Source: Torymus aiolomorphi (taxonomy: Eukaryota > Arthropoda > Insecta > Hymenoptera > Torymidae). From it: a DNA stretch of 64,000 nucleotides. Positions within the stretch are counted from its first letter, which is position 1. Every line of letters starts with the position of its first letter. Below the pieces are notes generated by a model that was given only the letters and a program-made list of their open reading frames with translations, searched no databases and had not been told where the DNA came from. This document shows, in pieces, positions 58,241 through 64,000 of the stretch. The translations under genes were made by a program, and so were the position numbers. The DNA lies in contig CM070877.1 in the NCBI GenBank assembly GCA_036365515.1, positions 7,449,001 through 7,513,000 on the forward strand. Direction: 5' to 3'.

Positions 58241-60738
58241 ATGTCGACGCAACCTCGTAGCGCTCTGATCACGCACTACGCCGACGACGGCGAGACCTTC
58301 GGCGTCTCAAGTATAGTCCTCGCTGACGACGGCGGCGGCTGGCTGCTAAGTCACGGGTCGCTGCTCGCGCCCGCGTTCCTGAAGAAGCCACAACGCGACG
58401 TGCGCCACTTCCTCGAGGGCGAGCTTCCGAGGCTGGAGAAGGAGATCGTGGAGGTGCCGCGGAAAGTGGCCAGAACAATGAGGTTCCGCGTAAGGCTGGA
58501 GGAGGGTAGCAGGTGAGCGGTTTGTACTTTGGCGTAATGGTAGAAGTGTGGTTCTTACTTTTGGATGGTGTGTAAAGTTGACTATGCAATGGCTTATTAT
58601 TGACATTTTATGGGTTGTTTGCCTGAAATATCGATTGTAAAATGAACTTAAATTTGAAAATCCATTTTTTTACATAGTTATATAAAATATATGATAAAAT
58701 TCGCTAATCGAAGTTTACATTCTTAGAAATGTTTATCAAATTTAGTATATAACGACGTACGAATTTCATATATTAAAAAAAATTGACGTATATTTCAAAC
58801 TATGCGAGGGCTGGACTGTGATAAATGATGTTTTGATTAATTCTTCTGGATATATTATCAGTGGACGACAGATTAGATTGAATTGCACAATAAAAGATCA
58901 TTTTAGCTAATTCAATGCTTAAATTATGTTGCTTCCTTTCACAAATAATTTTACACCGCGTGCATTGATTTCTTGGAAGAGATTTATAAATGATATTAAC
59001 TATATATACAACTATTTTTAGAATAAACATATATTTTTTTTACATAAATAAAATAAATTAGTACAAGAACAGGTTTTCGAAGCACAAAACAAAAAAGCAA
59101 AACTTTCATGACATACAAGACGATAGCATCCGATACTTACTTTTTTTACTACTAATTTTAACTATTCATTCGCAATGGAAAAACTAAAATTAATACAGTA
59201 GCTACATTTTACATAGCTGTACGTATCAAACGCTCGAGATTATTTTACAATGAATTTTGTTGACAGAGTGAACAAATATGACATCCTTCCACTTGCGATA
59301 AAACAGAAGAATGCAACTTAAACTTCACCATTTGTTCATCCTATCCACGAAATTTATCGTAAAAAGAGAACCTCCATATCACGACCCTTAGTTTCTCGGC
59401 CAGTACAATGTGATGATCCACTCCCGCACGTATGTTATCGTGTATGGGCGCAACAACAGCGCGTTTCGCAGGAACTGAATCGACAGCGTGATGTAGATCT
59501 GCATTATTGCTATCGTTCTTCTTTTTTTTTCACACAGAGACGCTGACTGCTCGCTGAGGTACGTCTGGCGTTGCGGCCTACTGCGCAAGACCTTCAACGA
59601 GTTGCTGTTCTCCTGGAGTTTCGAGAAGCTCGCTAAACTGGACAAGTCGCTGTTGTCGATCTTCGTCCTGCTCAAGGTTGACTTTGGTGACAATGGTGTA
59701 AGTGGCAGTGAAGAGGGTAGACAAGTGCTGAGGTGAGCTTAAGTAAAAGCTGGGCTGATAAATGTATGTATAATGGTATGTAAAATTTGGTAACATCATC
59801 AGCCGTGTGATGTTATAAGTCACGGATCGCTGTTTTCGTTGTGGATTGCTAGACGCCCTCTAGCGACTAAGAATCACACTACTCTCCAAGCTGTGATATT
59901 GCACAGTGCCGAAACGAAAATGTATTCAAGAAGTTTATTTTGATGCTTCTTCTGTTCTATATTAGGATTATAAATAATGCGACGATGTATACATGGACAA
60001 CTTCTATTAGAATCGGACCTTTGACTTGGTAGTGTTTGCTCCTCGTCTACGAAACTTGTGAACATCTCGCGATATTCCTGAACTGACTTGAGTAACAAAA
60101 CTTATAGTTTGAATGTCTCAATATTTACAAGATACAGCTCATAAAATCGCATCATTTTATACATGTTAATTTCGAAACACTAAATTCAATACCGAAAATT
60201 AAAAATTAACATTCAGGATTAGTGTATAATATACCAAAATCAAAATATTGACGAGTTACTAGAGTTTTTTAATGCAATCTTTCAAAGTGCCTCGTGTTTC
60301 TTTTTTTTAATTAAAACAACTATCACTAATTACTTAAATTAAATTAACGATTTTCAAGATAATAAAATGTAAAGATAAAGATCTTCCCATCAAAACAATC
60401 AACATTTGTCGCACCTTTTACAAGTTAAAACACATCTAATCCCTTCAAAACCTAACCCCGCAAACAAATTGTAATTAAAAAAACGAAAATATACATACTT
60501 TCCCTCCACAGTGACTTCTACGCGGCGCACATCGCCACACCAATACCCCGACCACGACGCGGCGTCCCGGTGGAGATCGAGTCGGCGCCGTTCGGCAGTG
60601 CAGCCTTCCTGGGCTCAGTGTCGCGCGGCATTGTGAGCAATGTCATCGGCGAGCGGGGCTGCCTCTTGCTCGCCGATGCCAACGCAGTGCCAGGGTGCGA
60701 GGGCGCGCCAGTGTTCCTGATGGACGATCGAGCGTTGA
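58241..60738 (+). CDS. Tysnd1: TYSND1-like peroxisomal processing protease, N-terminal half, 3 exons
   Basis: Exons 58241-58512, 59538-59732 and 60512-60738 join in phase (2, 2, then 1 at the last donor) to give 231 codons. Introns are 1025 and 779 bases with GTGAGC donors and pyrimidine-rich CACAG/CCACAG acceptors. The product shows features of the degenerate N-terminal protease domain of TYSND1: the SHGSLLAPAF block (exon 1), SWSFEKL (exon 2), then ESAPFG, SRGIVSN, LLLADAN and PGCEGAPVF (exon 3). In vertebrates TYSND1 works in the peroxisome matrix, removing PTS2 leader peptides and processing beta-oxidation enzymes. The catalytic His-Asp-Ser domain, normally in the C-terminal half, is not seen; the last exon ends at GTATTT (60739) and nothing coding follows up to 64000, so the gene probably continues beyond the window. 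The exons are far GC-richer than their introns. Confidence 0.8.
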
Positions 60739-62276
60739 GTATTTTTTTTTTGTTTTCTTCTCTTTTCGGGGGTGTATGTTGAGAAAGTCATTTTTTTAAT
60801 GGCTGCTAATGTGGGTAATTGAGTTATGAATTTTTCGTAATATAGATTGAGATACTTTTAATAAATGTATACAGAAAAATACTCACTTTATAAGGTTGAT
60901 GACTTTTCGGTTATGGCCCGAAGAGTTGGAAATATTAAAAATATTTTATTACTTAATTTTAAAATGCTAAAAACAACAAAAAATAGCAAATAATAGCAAA
61001 AAATAGCAAATATTTACATCATAAATGACGTTCAGAATTAGAACCATCTGCAATCGTTTCAAAATTTTCCAGTCTGTAAGAAAGAGTTAAAATATCAGTC
61101 TGGTTGAGAGTTGATAATTTATACATATTGTTTTTTGTATACGTTTCAGAATCACAGCTTTCATTGAGTAGTTGACCAACTGAACAAGAATAATAACCAC
61201 TTGATGAAATCATTTTTTTTTTAAACATGAGTAGGAAATACCATCTAAAACAAATCGAATATAAAAATTCAGTGACAACTTTACAAACAACTGGAAATAA
61301 CTTTGCAGGTTTTGAAAATTTTTCAATTTTTATATCGGCACTTCCCCTTAAATTTGAACAAGGAAGAAAATGAGACCTTGCAAATTAAAATTGAATGAAA
61401 AACAAAGAAGATTATCTTTACTTATTGAATTTCTTTTGAATAGAAAAAATCAACTTTTGCAACATTGGAAAGTTTATAACAAAAATTTCTTCTGTTATGT
61501 TAAGAACTCCTTTTCCTGTCATATCAGTTTTCACATTGGAGTGTGTAAATAAATTTTTGTAAAAAATTTTCATAGCTTTAGGTCTACTAGACCGCTCGAG
61601 CCACCTTAATTTTAAGAGATTTGTGATTTTCTTGGGGGGGGGGGTATTTTATCAGAATGGTAAAATGTTAGATGGGTATTTTCTCAGAAAATATACTACC
61701 GTTTAAAATAGTTTCCGAATCCGATACTGTAAATTCCGAACATGAGCTATTCAGAACACACAAGGGATTTCTTTCGAAAAAAAATATCAGAAAAATTGGT
61801 GTCTATAAAAATTGAAAACAGATTGCATCAAATTATAAAGATAGTTTTTACTAGAAGAACAAAATTTCGAAAAATGTAAAACATTCATTCCTTTATAAGT
61901 TTTAGCTCATTTTTCGACGTTATAGCTTTTTTAAATCACTGCATTTTCTACAATTTCATCGTTACGCAGAAATGGCATTCGAAAAATTGATATCACGTAT
62001 CATATAAAAATAATTTAATGAAAATATTTATGGCCTTCTTGCAAAATTTTTTCGAATTTTTATATATTATACATTTTTAAACATTCGAAAAATTTACCCT
62101 TCTATCATAAGATATTCTAATTTGTTTTTTTTACCTTTCTGAGAAAATACCCATCTAACATTTTACCATTCTGATAAAATACCTCCCCCCATTTTCTTGT
62201 TGTTTTTAGCATTTTAAAATTAAGTAATAAAATATTTTTAATATTTCCAACTCTACGAGCCATAACTACATGTCTT
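60739..62276. repeat. Repeat block after TYSND1 exon 3 with nested foldbacks
   Basis: 60925-60985 and 62194-62255 are inverse copies (shared word TTTTAAAATGCTAAAAACAA). Inside, 61630-61690 and 62140-62190 are inverse copies (shared word CCATCTAACATTTTACCATT) with G/C runs at the outer ends. A solo TTAA-flanked end GAGCCACC is at about 61591-61602. No exon of the preceding gene was found here. Confidence 0.6.
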
Positions 62277-64000
62277 TTCAAGACTAAAAAAATCTTTTTT
62301 TACACCTCCAAAAATATTAAAAATTGACGTAGATACGGCACTTTGAAGGTGGCGATTTTCGCAAAAGTCGCATTTTTCGCAACATTCCAGTACATTTTTC
62401 AATGCGTTACTGAACGTCTTTCGAGTTGAAAACTACTGAAATGTGTTGAAAAATGTTCTAAACTTATATCGATTTCTCAATGTATTTTTCTGCTTTTTAA
62501 TCATTTTTAAACCCTTCTACAATTAGTTAATCTAATTAATTTTTTAAGTTGTATAAAAGGCATTTTAACGATAAAATAAATAATTTTTTACACATTTAAA
62601 AAATAATTTTCAGAGTTTTTTTTGTAAGTTCAACACTTAAAAAAGAAATGTGATTCAGACATTTTAAAATTTATAACGGTTCTATTCAATATTCTCCAGT
62701 ATTATTTCCAACCAAAGTATTTTCATCGTCAGTCATAAGCGTACTAAAATTTGCATTATAATTTTTGCAGAATGTACTTAAGAGAATTAGTAACGCTTAA
62801 AACGCAAATTTCATTTGGCTTTTGAAAAAAGTAATTAATTTTTCATATTTTATTTTATATTCTTATATTCAACTGAAGTTTTTCAGATAAAAAAATATTT
62901 AGGAATATATTTAAAAATGTACCCGATTATAGACTATACTATATAGGTGAAAAATGAAAGTTTTGTAAATGCAGCTAACTTTCCGCATATCTCCGTCAAT
63001 TTTCGATCGATTTGGTCGTACTAAAAATGAGAATCGATTGTCTTTTGGAGGAGAAAACAGCAATTCTAGGTTCATAAAAAAATATAAAAAATTAACAAAT
63101 CTAGAAGGTTTTAAAAATGATTAAATTCCTAGTGGAAATAAACACTTATAAACTGTTATAAACTGTTATTTACAGTTATTTACAGTTTTGTTGATAAGAA
63201 AAAAGTTAGTATTATAGCGAAAAAAATAAACTGTTTATAACTGTAAATATCTGTAAATAACTGTTAGTAACTGTTAATAACCGTTAGTAACTATTAATAC
63301 CCTTTATCAGTACCTCCGTTTTCGCAGGTACTTTTTTGCAAAACTGTAAATAACTGTTAATAACTGTTAATAACTGTTAATAACTGTTAATAACTGTAAA
63401 TAACTGTAAATAACTATAAATAACTGTTATTAGCGTCTCAAATCAAACACTTATAAACTGTTATTTACAGTTATTAACAGTTATTAATAGTTATTTACAA
63501 AAATCATTTCCGCTAGGGATAGCAGAAAAATACATTGAGAAATTGATATAAGTAACAGTTCCAGTAAAAATGATGGAGGTCTATATTAATTACCAAACAT
63601 TCTGACCTTATTTTAGAACATTTTTGCAACACATTCCAGTAGTTTTCAGCTCAAAATACGTTCAGTAATGCATTGAAAAATGTACTCTAATATTGCGAAA
63701 AATGGGATTTTTGTTAAAATCGTCACGTTCAAAGTGCCGTATCTACGTAAGAATACGTAACTATCTACGTAACTACGTATCTATGCAAGTGAGACGAAAA
63801 AATCCTTTTTTACACGTCCAAAAATATTAAAAATTGATAATTCTACAAGGTCTTGAAATTGGGAAAAAATCGAAAAAAATTCCTGGTACTTTTGAGGTTA
63901 TGAAGCAGCTCACTAATTATTAAGCATAGTCGTGTAGCCTCTTGTTGAAAAGGTCTTGAAAAACGAAGAATTTCTTTTTTTGTACGTTAAATAAGAGTAA
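62277..64000. mobile_element. 3.9-kb long-TIR foldback element, copy 2, cut by window end
   Basis: The left arm 62290-62530 matches 41790-42070, the middle 62560-63115 matches 43745-44290, and the right arm 63519-64000 matches 44305-44660 plus 45146-45220. It lacks the three insertions present in copy 1 and instead carries its own at 63128-63518. Confidence 0.75.
63128..63518. mobile_element. Foldback element built of AACTG minirepeats, copy 2, nested
   Basis: The ends are CCTAGTGGAAAT and ATTTCCGCTAGG. The interior is inverse arrays of TAACTGTTAA-type units, with up to about six consecutive units near 63345-63420. The unfilled site is visible in the other host copy at about 44290-44312. A relative with AACTGC units lies at 23970-24534. 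Confidence 0.8.

Overview
The window is eukaryotic nuclear DNA from an insect. It is AT-rich, gene-poor, crowded with inverted-repeat (foldback) elements, and dotted with CpG-rich patches that are not CpG-depleted. The genes point to an arthropod, most likely a hymenopteran such as a parasitoid wasp: an intronless divergent ionotropic receptor, a CYP9-like P450 and a split TYSND1-type gene. The order is an inference from gene content and base composition; no sequence search was possible.

Layout. 1-11.5 kb is repeat-dense: two full or half palindromes of one large family, several small TIR elements, microsatellite-carrying repeats, a 3' remnant of a Penelope-like retroelement (minus strand, about 7.7-8.26 kb) and a duplicated segment with a short tandem array (9.5-10.6 kb). 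No host gene was recognised there. 11.5-52.4 kb is mostly non-coding. It holds about twenty CpG-rich islands, most of which share one plan on the + strand: a C/A-rich left flank, a CpG-rich core and a G/T-rich right flank. Between and inside them lie many foldback elements. The only intact gene in this stretch is a single-exon 605-residue ionotropic-receptor-like gene (36160-37977, +), which sits in a gap in the island series. 53.6-57.4 kb holds a broken CYP9-like P450 (at least seven lesions), a duplicated 3' P450 remnant and a few weak minus-strand exon-like segments. 58.2-60.7 kb holds three exons (+) of a TYSND1-like gene encoding the non-catalytic N-terminal half; the catalytic half is not seen before the window ends. 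60.9-64 kb is repeats, including a second copy of the large foldback element found at 41.5-45.4 kb.

Two observations stand out. First, two distinct TIR elements (626-1345 with an inverted copy at 12355-13071, and 50371-51051) share CACGGAGA-type termini and TA target sites. Each carries a tRNA-like cassette with box A, box B and a downstream T-run, but no acceptor stem, so they look like RNA polymerase III units riding on non-autonomous transposons. Second, the repeated skew-switching CpG islands look like the footprint of divergent transcription or of replication start sites. The two copies of the large foldback element also preserve unfilled target sites, which lets several nested insertions be read directly (TA and TTAA duplications).
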